A stretch of 64,000 nt of DNA, taken from positions 434,001 through 498,000 of the forward strand of contig CAWADG010000004.1 in the NCBI GenBank assembly GCA_963780815.1, in the 5' to 3' direction. Shown here in pieces: positions 7,107 through 17,309 of this stretch. Source of the DNA: VRUE01 sp963780815. Lineage in GTDB: Bacteria; Actinomycetota; Thermoleophilia; Solirubrobacterales; 70-9. The position numbers were made by a program, and so were the translations under genes. Within the stretch, counting starts at the first letter, position 1. The number at the start of each line of letters is the position of its first letter. Under the pieces are notes generated by a model. That model was given only the letters and a program-made list of their open reading frames with translations, was not told where the DNA came from and searched no databases.

Positions 7107-8876
7107 CTAGCTCCCGACCCGCTCCGCCCGTGCGATGTGCTCGACGAGCGCCGCCCGCTCACGGCTCAGCTCGGCCCGGCGCTCGGGATCGTCGCCCTCG
7201 CCGGCGGCGGCGATCTCGGCCTCGAGCCGGCCCTGCTCGAGCAGCATGTAGTTGAGGTCCATCGCGTCCTGCGAGGAGGGCTCGTCGTCGGCCAGGATGA
7301 CGAGCTCGGCGATCAGGCCGGCGAGCTCGGCGTCGTCGCGGGGCAGGTTCGAGGCGGGGTCCTCGAGGTTGTCGGCGAGCCAGGCCGCGGCGCGGGCGCC
7401 GAGCCTCGAGAGGTGGCCTTCGCCGAGCTTGGAGAGGTATCCCCTCCCCTCCTCGGGCAGTGCGATGCACATCGCCAGCAGGGCCCGCTCGCGGCGCTCG
7501 CGCGAGGTCAGCTCGCCGCGCGGCCGCTGCGGCGCGGCGGCCCGCGGGTCGGGTTCCCGGGCGCCGCCGCTCAGCGGCCGAGCGGCGGTCAGGCGCCCCA
7601 TCACCAGCGCCGGATCGAGTTCGAGCTGCTCGGCGACCCGGCGCACGAGGTCGTCGCGGCTCGCCCCCTCGCCCATCGCGGCCAGGATCGGCGCCACCTC
7701 GGCCAGCGCCCGGTCGCGCTCGGCCGGCGAGCCGATGTCGGTGCGGTCGAGGACGAGGCCGACCTGGAACGCTGGCAGCTCAATTGCCGCTTCGAGGAGA
7801 GCGCGGAAACGCTCGGCGCCGCCGTCCGCGGCGACCATCTGGGCCGGGTCCTCTCCCGCCGGCATCGCCGCCACCCGCAGTCGCATCTGCCGGTCGGCGG
7901 CCACCTGCTGGGTTCGCAGCATTGCCTCCTGGCCGGCCGAGTCGGCGTCGAGGGCGAGGATCACCTCCTCGATCAGCCCCGAGAGCGCCGCCACCTGCTT
8001 CGTCGTGATCGCCGTCCCCATCACCCCGACCGCCTCCTCGACCCCGGCCTGGTGCAGGGCGAGGACATCGGTGTAGCCCTCGACGACCACGGCGCGCCCC
8101 GCCTTCGCGATCGCCCCTTTTGCGAGGTCGAGCCCGTAGAGCATGTCGCTCTTGTGGAAGAACTCGGTCTCGGCGGTGTTGACGTACTTGGCGCCCTGGT
8201 CGGAGCGCATCGCCCGGCCGCCGAAGCCGAGGGTGCGTCCGCGGCGGTCGCGGATCGGGAACATGATCCGGGCCCGGAAGCGGTCGTACTCCCCTCCTCC
8301 CCGCCCCCTCTGGGCGAGGCCGACGGCGCGCAGCTGGCCGACGTCGAAACCGGCCCGCTGGCCGCGGACGAGGACCGTGTCCCAGGCGCTCGGCGCAAAG
8401 CCGACCCCGAATCGGCGCAACGTCTCCTCCTCGAGGCCGCGCTCGGCCAGGTAGGCGCGCGCCTTCCCCGCCTCCTCGGAGTCCCATAGATAGCTGGCGT
8501 AGAAGGCCGCGGTGCGGTCGAGCAGCTCGCCGAGCCGGCGCCGCTGTTGGCGGCGCGCCTCGGCCTGCGGGTCCTCGCGCTCGCGCTCGAGCTCGACCCC
8601 GTAGCGGTCGGCCAGGACCTCGACCGCCTCGGCGAAGCCGAGCCCCTCCTTCTCCTCGACGAACTTGATGGTGTCGCCGCCGACCCCGCAGCCGAAGCAG
8701 TGGTAGAGCTTCTCCTGGGGGTCGACCGAGAACGATGGGGTGCGCTCCTCGTGGAACGGGCAGAGGCCGACCCAGCGCGCGCCCTGGCGGCGCAGGTCGG
8801 TATGGGCGGAGACGACCTCGACGATGTCGGCGGCCTGCTTGACCCGCTCGAGGCTCTCGGCGGAGATCAGCGCCAC
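7107..8876 (-). CDS. dnaG: DNA primase
   Basis: A 589-aa protein with the full DnaG layout. The CHC2 zinc finger is at the N-terminus (Cys39, His42, Cys60, Cys63; LCPFHEERTPSF ... YHCFGCGVGGD). The catalytic core has RIMFPIRDRRGRTLGFGGRA and the Toprim motif VEGYTDVLAL followed by LALDADSAGQEA. The C-terminal helicase-interacting region is shorter and divergent. It synthesises RNA primers at the replication fork. The start is a GTG (8876) sharing one base with the dgt stop, so the two are tightly coupled. Confidence 0.95.
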   Translation of the reverse strand: MALISAESLERVKQAADIVEVVSAHTDLRRQGARWVGLCPFHEERTPSFSVDPQEKLYHCFGCGVGGDTIKFVEEKEGLGFAEAVEVLADRYGVELEREREDPQAEARRQQRRRLGELLDRTAAFYASYLWDSEEAGKARAYLAERGLEEETLRRFGVGFAPSAWDTVLVRGQRAGFDVGQLRAVGLAQRGRGGGEYDRFRARIMFPIRDRRGRTLGFGGRAMRSDQGAKYVNTAETEFFHKSDMLYGLDLAKGAIAKAGRAVVVEGYTDVLALHQAGVEEAVGVMGTAITTKQVAALSGLIEEVILALDADSAGQEAMLRTQQVAADRQMRLRVAAMPAGEDPAQMVAADGGAERFRALLEAAIELPAFQVGLVLDRTDIGSPAERDRALAEVAPILAAMGEGASRDDLVRRVAEQLELDPALVMGRLTAARPLSGGAREPDPRAAAPQRPRGELTSRERRERALLAMCIALPEEGRGYLSKLGEGHLSRLGARAAAWLADNLEDPASNLPRDDAELAGLIAELVILADDEPSSQDAMDLNYMLLEQGRLEAEIAAAGEGDDPERRAELSRERAALVEHIARAERVGS

Positions 8877-9886
8877 TAGAACCTCGCCGCCTCCGGCACC
8901 GTCAGCTCGGTGAAGCGGGCGATGCAGTAGCGGTCGGTCATCCCGGCGATGTAATCGGCGACGCGCTGGCAGTCGCTCGCCTCGGGGTCGCCGGCCGGCA
9001 CCTCGTCGGGGTGCTCCATGTAGTGGTTGAAGAGGCCGCGGACCGTGCGGTGGGCGCGCTCGTGCTCGCGCAGCGCCGCCTGGCCGAGGTAGACCTCGTC
9101 GAACATGAACTTCCGCAGGCGGAGCATCGCGCCCCCGACCTCTTCGCTCTGGGTGATGTCGCCGGCCGCAACCGAGCGCTCGACGATGTCGCGAACGAGG
9201 GTGTCGATCCGCGCTGACCCGGTCGGCCCCAGCAGCTCGATCTCCGCCGCCGGCAGGTTCTCCTCGCGCAGGATCCCGGCCCGCAGCGCGTCGTCGATGT
9301 CGTGGTTGATATAGGCGACGCGGTCGACGAGCTTGACGATCCGCCCCTCCTGGGTCTCCGGGCGGTCCGAGCCGGTGTGATTGAGGATCCCGTCGCGGAC
9401 CTGCTCGGTCAGGTTGAGCCCGTGGCCGTCGCGCTCGAGGACGTCGACGACCCGGAGCGAGTGGACGTTGTGCCTGAAGCCGGAGTCGCAGCGCTCGCGA
9501 AGCGCCGCGTCGAGCGCGCTCTCGCCGGTGTGGCCGAAGGGCGGGTGGCCGAGGTCGTGGCCGAGCCCGATCGCCTCGGTCAGATCCTCGTTCAGGCCGA
9601 GGGCGCGGGCGACCGTGCGGGCGATCCCGCAGGCCTCGAGCGTGTGGGTCAGCCGGGTCCGGTAATGGTCGCCCTCGGGCGCGATGAAGACCTGCGTCTT
9701 GTGCTTGAGGCGGCGGAAGGCCTTGGAGTGGACGATCCGGTCGCGGTCGCGTTGGAAAGGCGTCCGCAGCGGGCTGTCGGGCTCCTCGATCCGGCGCCGG
9801 GCGGGGTAGGACGGCGTCCCCGCCTCGGAGAGGAACTCGGCCTCCCAGGCTCGTACCCGATCCTCGAGGGTCGCCGTCGCCTCCAT
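8876..9886 (-). CDS. dgt: dGTP triphosphohydrolase-like HD-domain protein
   Basis: 336 aa from the ATG at 9886. HD-domain phosphohydrolase with RRLKHKTQVF, the metal ligands HTLEACGIARTVARAL and AIGLGHDLGHPPFGHTGE, and HNVHSLRVVD, as in bacterial dGTPases, which remove triphosphate from dNTPs. dgt next to dnaG is a recurrent actinobacterial order. The frame stays open upstream through the 61-bp intergenic repeat, but that part reads as low-quality Ala/Ser/Arg sequence, so the ATG immediately before EATATLEDRV is preferred. Confidence 0.9.
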   Translation of the reverse strand: MEATATLEDRVRAWEAEFLSEAGTPSYPARRRIEEPDSPLRTPFQRDRDRIVHSKAFRRLKHKTQVFIAPEGDHYRTRLTHTLEACGIARTVARALGLNEDLTEAIGLGHDLGHPPFGHTGESALDAALRERCDSGFRHNVHSLRVVDVLERDGHGLNLTEQVRDGILNHTGSDRPETQEGRIVKLVDRVAYINHDIDDALRAGILREENLPAAEIELLGPTGSARIDTLVRDIVERSVAAGDITQSEEVGGAMLRLRKFMFDEVYLGQAALREHERAHRTVRGLFNHYMEHPDEVPAGDPEASDCQRVADYIAGMTDRYCIARFTELTVPEAARF

Positions 9887-9896
9887 CACAACGCTT

Positions 9897-9957
9897 CGCG
9901 CTTTGCTCGCTGCGCGAATAGCCAGATATGCACGCTTGCTCGCTTCGCGCTCATGCT
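9897..9957. repeat. 61-bp intergenic repeat, copy 1
   Basis: Matches 18187-18247 without gaps over 61 bases with about 10 differences. It contains GCGCTTTGCTCGCTGCGC-type self-complementary parts and ends CGCTTCGCGCTCATGCT. It lies in the short gap between recO and dgt; copy 2 occupies the equivalent gap between steA and the mctB-like gene. It is REP-like, with no visible coding role. Confidence 0.7.
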
Positions 9958-9972
9958 CCGATCCTATGGCCC

Positions 9973-10698
9973 TCAGGCCGCGGGCCGGAGCTGCACATGC
10001 GCGTGATGCTCGAGGGTCTCGGTGACCGCCCGCTCGGCCTGGCTCAGCGCCGCGGCCTCCGCCGCCGGCGCCTCGGCCAGCGGCTGGGCGATCGCCTCGA
10101 CCATGAACCGGTGCCCGTCCTCGGAGAGCGCGAAGGAGCCCGCCTCGCAGCCCGAGCAGACGACGCCCCCGGCGGCGCCCGAGAAGCCGGTCAGGTGTTC
10201 GGCCTCGCCGCAGTGTGCGCAGGAGGCGAGCTCGGGGGCGAAGCCCGCCGCCAGCGCCAGCTTCAGCCGGAACGAGAGCGCCGCCTCCAGCGCCGCCGCC
10301 CGCTCCGCGGCGGGATCGTCGAGCATCGCCAGGTAGCGGCACAGCAGGTTGTAGGCGGGTGGGTTCGGCTCGGTCGAGTCGAGCAGGCGGAGGACGGCGT
10401 CGCAGGCGCGGGCAGCGGCGGTCAGGGCGGGGCCGGAGGAGCGCAGGCGCGGGTAGCCGTCGACGGTCGAGACGCCGGTCACGGTGAGGAGCTCGCCGCG
10501 GCCTTCGTGGAGGAGGAGGTCAAGGCGGAAGAACGGCTCGAGGCGGCCGCCGAACCGCGAGCGTGGCCGGCGGGCGCCCTTCGCGATCGCCCCGATCCGG
10601 CCGTAGCGGGATGAGTAGAGGTGGAGGATGCGGTCGGCCTCGCCGTAGCGGATGCTGCGCAGGACGACCGCCTCCGTCTTCAGCGTCTTTCCGGCCAT
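9973..10698 (-). CDS. recO: DNA repair/recombination mediator RecO
   Basis: A 241-aa protein with the RecO OB-fold N-terminus (KTEAVVLRSIRYGEADRILHLYS, then GRIGAIAKGARRPRSRFGG) and a helical C-terminal part with the zinc-binding set CAHCGEAEHL...CSGCEAG. RecO loads RecA on SSB-coated single strands in the RecFOR pathway. Eight bases separate it from the mutM stop, so it is part of the same leftward operon. Confidence 0.92.
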   Translation of the reverse strand: MAGKTLKTEAVVLRSIRYGEADRILHLYSSRYGRIGAIAKGARRPRSRFGGRLEPFFRLDLLLHEGRGELLTVTGVSTVDGYPRLRSSGPALTAAARACDAVLRLLDSTEPNPPAYNLLCRYLAMLDDPAAERAAALEAALSFRLKLALAAGFAPELASCAHCGEAEHLTGFSGAAGGVVCSGCEAGSFALSEDGHRFMVEAIAQPLAEAPAAEAAALSQAERAVTETLEHHAHVQLRPAA

Positions 10699-10705
10699 GA
10701 CCGAT

Positions 10706-11623
10706 CTACGTTGAACGACGGGCCGGACGCCGGGAGCGGCGCGGGCGGCGGCGGAGCCGGACCTGGCAGCCGGGGCAGTAGTAGGTCGAGCGGCCGCCGA
10801 CGACGATCCTGACGATCGTCCCGTCGCAGCGCGGGCACACCTCGCCCTCGCGGGTGTGGACGAGAAACTCGTCCTGCATCGACCCCCGCTCGCCGCGGCC
10901 GTCGCGGAAGTCGTCGATCGAGGCGCCGCCGCCGTCGATTCCCGCTTCGAGCGCGGCGACGATGCCGGCGTGGAGCGCCTCGCGATGCTCGGGTCGCATC
11001 GAGCCGGCCGGCGAGAGCGGGTGCAGCCTGGCCCGGAAAAGCGCCTCGTCGGCGTAGATGTTGCCTACCCCCGCGACCCGCGACTGGTCGAGGAGGAACG
11101 ACTTGAGTGGCGCCGTGCGTCCGGCGGCGAGCTCGCCGAGCACCTCCGGCGTGAAGTCCATGGAGAGCGGCTCGACCCCGAGCCGCTCGAAGCGGGCATC
11201 GAGCCCGGAGTCGTCGATCAGGAAGGCCTCGCCGAACCGGCGCGGGTCGGTGAACCAGAGCTCGCGGCCGTCGTCGAGGACAAAGCGGGCGCGGAGGAAC
11301 CGCTCGTCGGCGCTGCGCTCTCCCTCGTACAGCCGCATCCCCTCCGAGGGGTCGAGTCTGCGAGGTCCGTCGACCAGGACGAGGTTCCCGGTCATCCGCA
11401 GATGCATCACCAGCGTTCTCGCCCGCTCGAGTGCCAGCAGCAGGTACTTGCCCCTGCGGCCGAGGCCCTCGATCGTCGCTCCGGACACCGCCTCGCCCAG
11501 CCGCCGAGGAGGGACCGGGCGCGACCAGCGCTCGTCGTAGACCTCGAGCCGCTCGATCCGCCGCCCCTCGATCTCCGGCCCGAGCTGGCGGCAGACGGTC
11601 TCGACCTCGGGGAGCTCCGGCAT
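10706..11623 (-). CDS. mutM: Formamidopyrimidine-DNA glycosylase
   Basis: A 305-aa protein with all Fpg landmarks: the catalytic MPELPEVETV (Pro2 nucleophile, Glu3), the beta-turn lysine in GRRGKYLLL, the DNA-binding QSRVAGVGNIYADEALF, and the C-terminal zinc finger CPRCDG...YYCPGCQ. The tail after the zinc finger is very arginine-rich. It removes oxidised purines such as 8-oxoG. It starts at the ATG at 11623; a 41-bp palindromic element lies just upstream. Confidence 0.95.
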   Translation of the reverse strand: MPELPEVETVCRQLGPEIEGRRIERLEVYDERWSRPVPPRRLGEAVSGATIEGLGRRGKYLLLALERARTLVMHLRMTGNLVLVDGPRRLDPSEGMRLYEGERSADERFLRARFVLDDGRELWFTDPRRFGEAFLIDDSGLDARFERLGVEPLSMDFTPEVLGELAAGRTAPLKSFLLDQSRVAGVGNIYADEALFRARLHPLSPAGSMRPEHREALHAGIVAALEAGIDGGGASIDDFRDGRGERGSMQDEFLVHTREGEVCPRCDGTIVRIVVGGRSTYYCPGCQVRLRRRPRRSRRPARRST

Positions 11624-11643
11624 CCCCCGGTTCTACCCCATCG

Positions 11644-11684
11644 ATGTCGCAGTTTCCTCCCCGGGGTGGCGGGAAGTGCGACAT
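11644..11684. repeat. Long imperfect palindrome between xerD and mutM
   Basis: ATGTCGCA and TGCGACAT are perfect outer arms, and the inner bases extend the stem to about 13 pairs with a CCCCGGGG centre. It can form a strong hairpin on either strand, with no T-run. It is either an intercistronic stabiliser/attenuator between xerD and mutM or a dispersed palindromic repeat. Confidence 0.6.
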
Positions 11685-11693
11685 CCGCTGGGG

Positions 11694-12656
11694 TCAGGGG
11701 TCGGTGGCGCGGGGGTGGGCGCGGAAGTAGACGTCCTTCAGCTGCTCGCCGGAGAGGTGGGTGTACATCTGGGTCGTCGCGATGTCGGCGTGGCCGAGCA
11801 TCTCCTGGACGGCGCGGAGGTCGCAGCCGCCGGCGAGCAGGTGGGTGGCGAAGCTGTGGCGCAGGGTGTGGGGGCTCATCTGGCCGCCGAGGCCGGCGGC
11901 GCGGGCGTGGCGCTGGACGATCTTGTAGAGGCCCTGGCGGGTGAGCGGGCCGCCGCGGAAGTTGAGGAACAGCTTCGCCTCGTGGCGGTCGCCGACGAGC
12001 TTCGGCCGCCCGCCCCGCAGGTAGCCGGCGATCGCGGCGATCGCCCGGCGGCCGAGCGGGACGAGGCGCTCCTTCGAGCCCTTGCCGCGCGCCCGGAGGA
12101 AGCCCTCATGCAGATCGAGGTCGGCGACGTCGAGCCCGATCGTCTCCGATGCCCTCAAACCGCACGCGTACATCACCTCGAGCAGCGCCCGATCGCGCAG
12201 CGTCGTCGGCTCGTCACCGCGCGGCGCCGCCAGGAGCTTCTGGACCTCGGCGTAGTTGAGGACGTGCGGCAGCTTCTTGGCCCGTCGCGGCGCGCTCAGC
12301 GCCACGGTCGGGTCGTCCGCGATCAGCTCGTCGCGGCGCAGGTGCTTATAGAAGGAGCGCAGGCAGGCCGACTTGCGGTGGATGGTCGACGCCGAGCAGG
12401 CCGGGCGCCCGTTTCCGGTCGCGAGGTCGGCGAGGAAGTCGGAGATCTCGACCGGCCGGATCGTCAGCGCGTCGATGCCGCGGGCGGCGAGGAACCCGCC
12501 GAACTGGTGCAGGTCGGTCCGGTAGGCGTTGAGCGTGTTGCGCGAGAGGCCGCGCTCGAGCTCGAGGTAGGAGAGGAAGTCGAGGACGAGGCCCGCGAAG
12601 CGCGGGTCGATCGGCGCCTTCTCGGCGCCAGGCTTGTCCTGCAGAGCGGTGGCCAT
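11694..12656 (-). CDS. xerD: Site-specific tyrosine recombinase XerD
   Basis: 320 aa: an N-terminal SAM-like DNA-binding domain (FLSYLELERGLSRNTLNAYR) and a C-terminal catalytic domain with the tyrosine recombinase residues Arg (MYACGLRASE), Lys (RARGKGSKERLVP), His-x-x-Arg (SPHTLRHSFATHL), His (MLGHADI) and nucleophile Tyr (TTQMYTHL). It resolves chromosome dimers at dif with FtsK. Its position in the pyrG/recN neighbourhood matches the xerD position in other actinobacteria, which separates it from element integrases such as the one at 27696. Confidence 0.93.
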   Translation of the reverse strand: MATALQDKPGAEKAPIDPRFAGLVLDFLSYLELERGLSRNTLNAYRTDLHQFGGFLAARGIDALTIRPVEISDFLADLATGNGRPACSASTIHRKSACLRSFYKHLRRDELIADDPTVALSAPRRAKKLPHVLNYAEVQKLLAAPRGDEPTTLRDRALLEVMYACGLRASETIGLDVADLDLHEGFLRARGKGSKERLVPLGRRAIAAIAGYLRGGRPKLVGDRHEAKLFLNFRGGPLTRQGLYKIVQRHARAAGLGGQMSPHTLRHSFATHLLAGGCDLRAVQEMLGHADIATTQMYTHLSGEQLKDVYFRAHPRATDP

Positions 12657-12681
12657 GACGGCTCGTTCTGGCGCATCGCGC

Positions 12682-13698
12682 TCATCCCTTGCCGCGCAAG
12701 ACGCCGCCCGCGGCGAGCGCCGCGGCGAAGAACAGCGGGTCGTCGCCGATCCCGCGTCCCATCGTCTTCGCCGGCAGCCCGCTCTCGGCGTACCCGGCGA
12801 GATCGACCTGCTCCTCGCGCAGGCGGTGGCGCCAGCCGCAGGCCTCGGCGAGAACCGCGATCGGGACCGCCTCGCCCGCCGGCACCGGCACCTCGACCGC
12901 GCCGAGCAGCAGCTGCATCACCGTCAGCGTGTGGTGGCTTACGCCGCGATGGCGGGAGCGCTCATCGGCGCTCGAGAGGCGGGGCGAGAGCAGCGTCGGC
13001 ATCCCCAGCGCGAGCGCCGCGTGGGCGGTGTCGAGCGCCGCGATCCCGCCATGGCCGAGGCGGGTCTCCGATCCGATGATCCCCGGCCCGGGCCCGGCGA
13101 GGACCGCGTCCCAGCCGAACCGGTTCGCGGCGGCGTCGAGGGCGCCGGCGACCGAGATCGCCTCCCCTCTTCCGCCATAGGCCGGAGCGGCGGTGATGTG
13201 GTCGCTGAGCAGCCCCCGGTCGAGCAGCTCGGCGGCGTCCCGGCTGAAGGAGCCCGGCAGCGCGCCGCCGCCGGTCTGCACGTACCCGAGCCTGATCCCC
13301 GGCGTTGCCTCGCCCGCCGCCCAGGCGGCTGGTGCGAGGTGGCCGTGCAGGGGTAGGACGAGGACCGGGGTAAAGGCCTCGGCCCCGGCCCCCTCCAACG
13401 GGCGCTCGACCGGGTCGACGGGGTGCTGGAGCGAGCTGTAGTTGAGCTTCATCACATGCTCCTCGCCCCCTCCCCCACCGTCGAGGCCGCGGGTCAGGTT
13501 GACGTGGACGACGTCGAACCCGCCTGAGCCGAGGCCGAGATCGAGGGCGGCGACGTTGACGACGACCTCGTCGCCCTCGCGCATAGCCCCCAGCAGGTCG
13601 GTGTCGGCCCAGGCCGGTCGCCGCTCGCCGTCAACCTCGACGGTCAGCGGATCCTCGTCGACGACGACGGCACGGCGAAGCTTGAGGCGGCCGCTCAC
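12682..13698 (-). CDS. DUF3866 family protein
   Basis: A 338-aa protein. It matches the actinobacterial DUF3866 family in its recurrent motifs: VMKLNYSSLQHPVDP, VLPLHGHLAPAAWAA, GYVQTGGGALPG, AGPGPGIIGSETRLGHGG and RHRGVSHHT. No biochemical role is established. The family is usually found, as here, between the M20 peptidase/pyrG and xerD genes. The GTG start overlaps the stop of the peptidase gene (GTGA), implying coupling. No signal peptide or membrane segment is seen. Confidence 0.82.
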   Translation of the reverse strand: MSGRLKLRRAVVVDEDPLTVEVDGERRPAWADTDLLGAMREGDEVVVNVAALDLGLGSGGFDVVHVNLTRGLDGGGGGEEHVMKLNYSSLQHPVDPVERPLEGAGAEAFTPVLVLPLHGHLAPAAWAAGEATPGIRLGYVQTGGGALPGSFSRDAAELLDRGLLSDHITAAPAYGGRGEAISVAGALDAAANRFGWDAVLAGPGPGIIGSETRLGHGGIAALDTAHAALALGMPTLLSPRLSSADERSRHRGVSHHTLTVMQLLLGAVEVPVPAGEAVPIAVLAEACGWRHRLREEQVDLAGYAESGLPAKTMGRGIGDDPLFFAAALAAGGVLRGKG

Positions 13699-14804
13699 GC
13701 CGGGGCTGCGGCGGCCTCGACCAGGATCCCCTCGCAGACCTCGAGCATCTTGTCGAGGTGGCGCGAGGCGACGCGCTCGTCCGGCGTGTGAGGGCCCTCG
13801 GTGCCGTTGGCGAGCAGCACGCAGTCGACTCCGTTCGCGATCAGGGCGTTGACATCGCTGCCGCCGCCGGTCGCGGTCCGGACCGGGTCGAGGTCGGCCC
13901 GCCGCATACCCGCCTCGGCCAGCGCCAGCGAGCGCGACGACGTCGGCAGCCGGTAGCCGCGGAACAGCTCCTCGACCTGCACGTCAACGTCGCACTCGTG
14001 CTCACCCGCGCCCCAGGCGCAGGCTTCGCTCATCTCCCCGGCGACCTCGGCGGCGCGGCCGGCATCGATGCTGCGCGCCTCGGCGACGATCCGGCAGTGG
14101 CCGGGGACGACGTTGCCGGCCGTCCCGCCCTCGATCATGCCGACGTTCGCCGTCGTCCCCTCGTCGAGCCGGCCCAGATTCATCCTGGCGATCGCCGCCG
14201 AGGCCGCCGCGATCGCGTTGCTGCCGTCCTCGGGGTTGATCCCCGCGTGCGCCTCGACTCCGGTGAACTCGGCGACGATCTGCTGCTGGGTCGGCGTGCT
14301 CGTGATCACCTCGCCGACGGCGCTCGCGTGGTCGAGGATGAAGCCGCAGTCGGAGCGGAGCGTCCCCGGGTCGACCGCCTTAGCTCCCCGCAGCCCCTCC
14401 TCCTCGGCGACGGTCAGCAGCAGCTCGATCCCAACCGGCGGCGGCTCCGCGGCGTGGCGGGCGGCGAGCTCGACGAAGACCGCGACCGCCGCCTTGTTGT
14501 CGGCGCCGAGGATCGTCTCGCCGCGGCTGCGGAAGGTGCCGTCGGCCTCCACCACCTCGATCTGCCCCGGATGCGGGACGGTGTCGATGTGAGCACAGAA
14601 CATCGCCCAGGCATCCCCATTTCCCGGCAGCCGGGCGAGGATGTTGCCCGACCCCGCTTGCGCTGGGCCGGCGGCGTCGTCCTCACTGACCTCGAGCCCC
14701 ATCGCCCGCAGCTCGGCGATCAGCGAATCGGCGATCTCGCGCTCCTCGCCGGTGACGCTGCGGATCTCGCAGAGCCGGACGAACCTCTCGTGCAGCCTCT
14801 CCAC
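13695..14804 (-). CDS. M20-family (PepT-like) metallopeptidase
   Basis: A 369-aa cytosolic di-zinc peptidase: metal ligands in FCAHIDTVPHPG, the bridging aspartate in TILGADNKAAVAVF, the catalytic Glu-Glu in TVAEEEGLRGAK, and a dimerisation domain (EAHAGINPEDGSNAI). The C-terminal TATGGGSDVNAL provides the last metal-site context. It resembles peptidase T or the YqjE-like deacylases; substrate unknown. It starts with GTG and lies 10 bp after the pyrG stop. Confidence 0.85.
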   Translation of the reverse strand: MERLHERFVRLCEIRSVTGEEREIADSLIAELRAMGLEVSEDDAAGPAQAGSGNILARLPGNGDAWAMFCAHIDTVPHPGQIEVVEADGTFRSRGETILGADNKAAVAVFVELAARHAAEPPPVGIELLLTVAEEEGLRGAKAVDPGTLRSDCGFILDHASAVGEVITSTPTQQQIVAEFTGVEAHAGINPEDGSNAIAAASAAIARMNLGRLDEGTTANVGMIEGGTAGNVVPGHCRIVAEARSIDAGRAAEVAGEMSEACAWGAGEHECDVDVQVEELFRGYRLPTSSRSLALAEAGMRRADLDPVRTATGGGSDVNALIANGVDCVLLANGTEGPHTPDERVASRHLDKMLEVCEGILVEAAAAPA

Positions 14805-14814
14805 GCCGGACAGG

Positions 14815-16472
<1,658 letters not shown>

Positions 16473-16476
<4 letters not shown>

Positions 16477-17309
16477 TCTCTGCCCAGCGAGTCTAACCAG
16501 CGCAATGGCGGAAACGACTCGACGGTTGTCGAGATCGAGCGCATCTCGCCGTAGACGGTGAGCACGGCGACGACGCCGAGGGCGATCAGCCGCCCCTCGC
16601 CCCCCAGCGAGGTCAGCAGCCAGACGCCGCCGATCGCGCCGACCAGGTTCGAGCCGGTGTCGCCGAGCATCGCCCGTTCGCGAAGCGTGAACCAGGCTCC
16701 GACCAGGACCGGCCCGGCGAAGATCCCGAGCAGCTCGATCGGGGCGATCGTCCAGCCGCCGAGGCAGAGGCCGGCGCCGAGCAGCGCCAGCCCCTTCTCG
16801 GCCCGCCCCGGCCGCAGATCGAGCAGGTTGAAGGTGTTGGTGGCGAGGATCAGGAGGGCGACGTCGGCGAGGTAGCGCCACGATTCGAGCCCGCGCCCGG
16901 AGACGACGTAGGCCGCCAGTGCCAACGCCCCGATCGCCTTGATCGCCCCGGTCGAGAGCGATCCTTCCCGAAGCGCCCGCGCGTGGCCGCGCCAGCCGCG
17001 CGGCGTGTTCGCCGCCTCGCCGCGGCCGAGCGAATCGTCGAGGAAGCCGAGGAAGGCGACGCCGAGGATGTAGGGCATCCAGTGGCGCAGGTCGGGGTCG
17101 AGGAATTCGAGGTCGCCGCGGTCGTTGAGGAAGGCGAGCGGCGCCAGCGCGACGAGCGCCGCGGTCGCGAGGACGGCACCGAGCGGGAACGCGAGCGCCG
17201 CCCCGCGGTAGTTCTCGCGGGTGAGTCCGGCGTCGCGCAGCCCGCGGACCCCCGCCGGGGCGATGAAGACGGCGACCGCGATCGCGACCGGGAACCCGAC
17301 CCAGGTCAT
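16473..17309 (-). CDS. MraY/WecA-like glycosyltransferase 4 membrane protein
   Basis: A 278-aa multi-pass membrane protein. The aspartate motif VAFLGFLDDSLGRG, ATNTFNLLDLRPGRAEKG and the cytoplasmic loop AMLGDTGSNLVGAIGG are the conserved active-site regions of the polyprenyl-phosphate GlcNAc-1-P transferase superfamily. It is shorter than MraY (~360 aa), and the family often sits between pyrG and the steB/mctB-like gene in actinobacteria. Probably acts in cell-envelope polysaccharide assembly; substrate unknown. It overlaps both neighbours by 4 bp. Confidence 0.85.
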
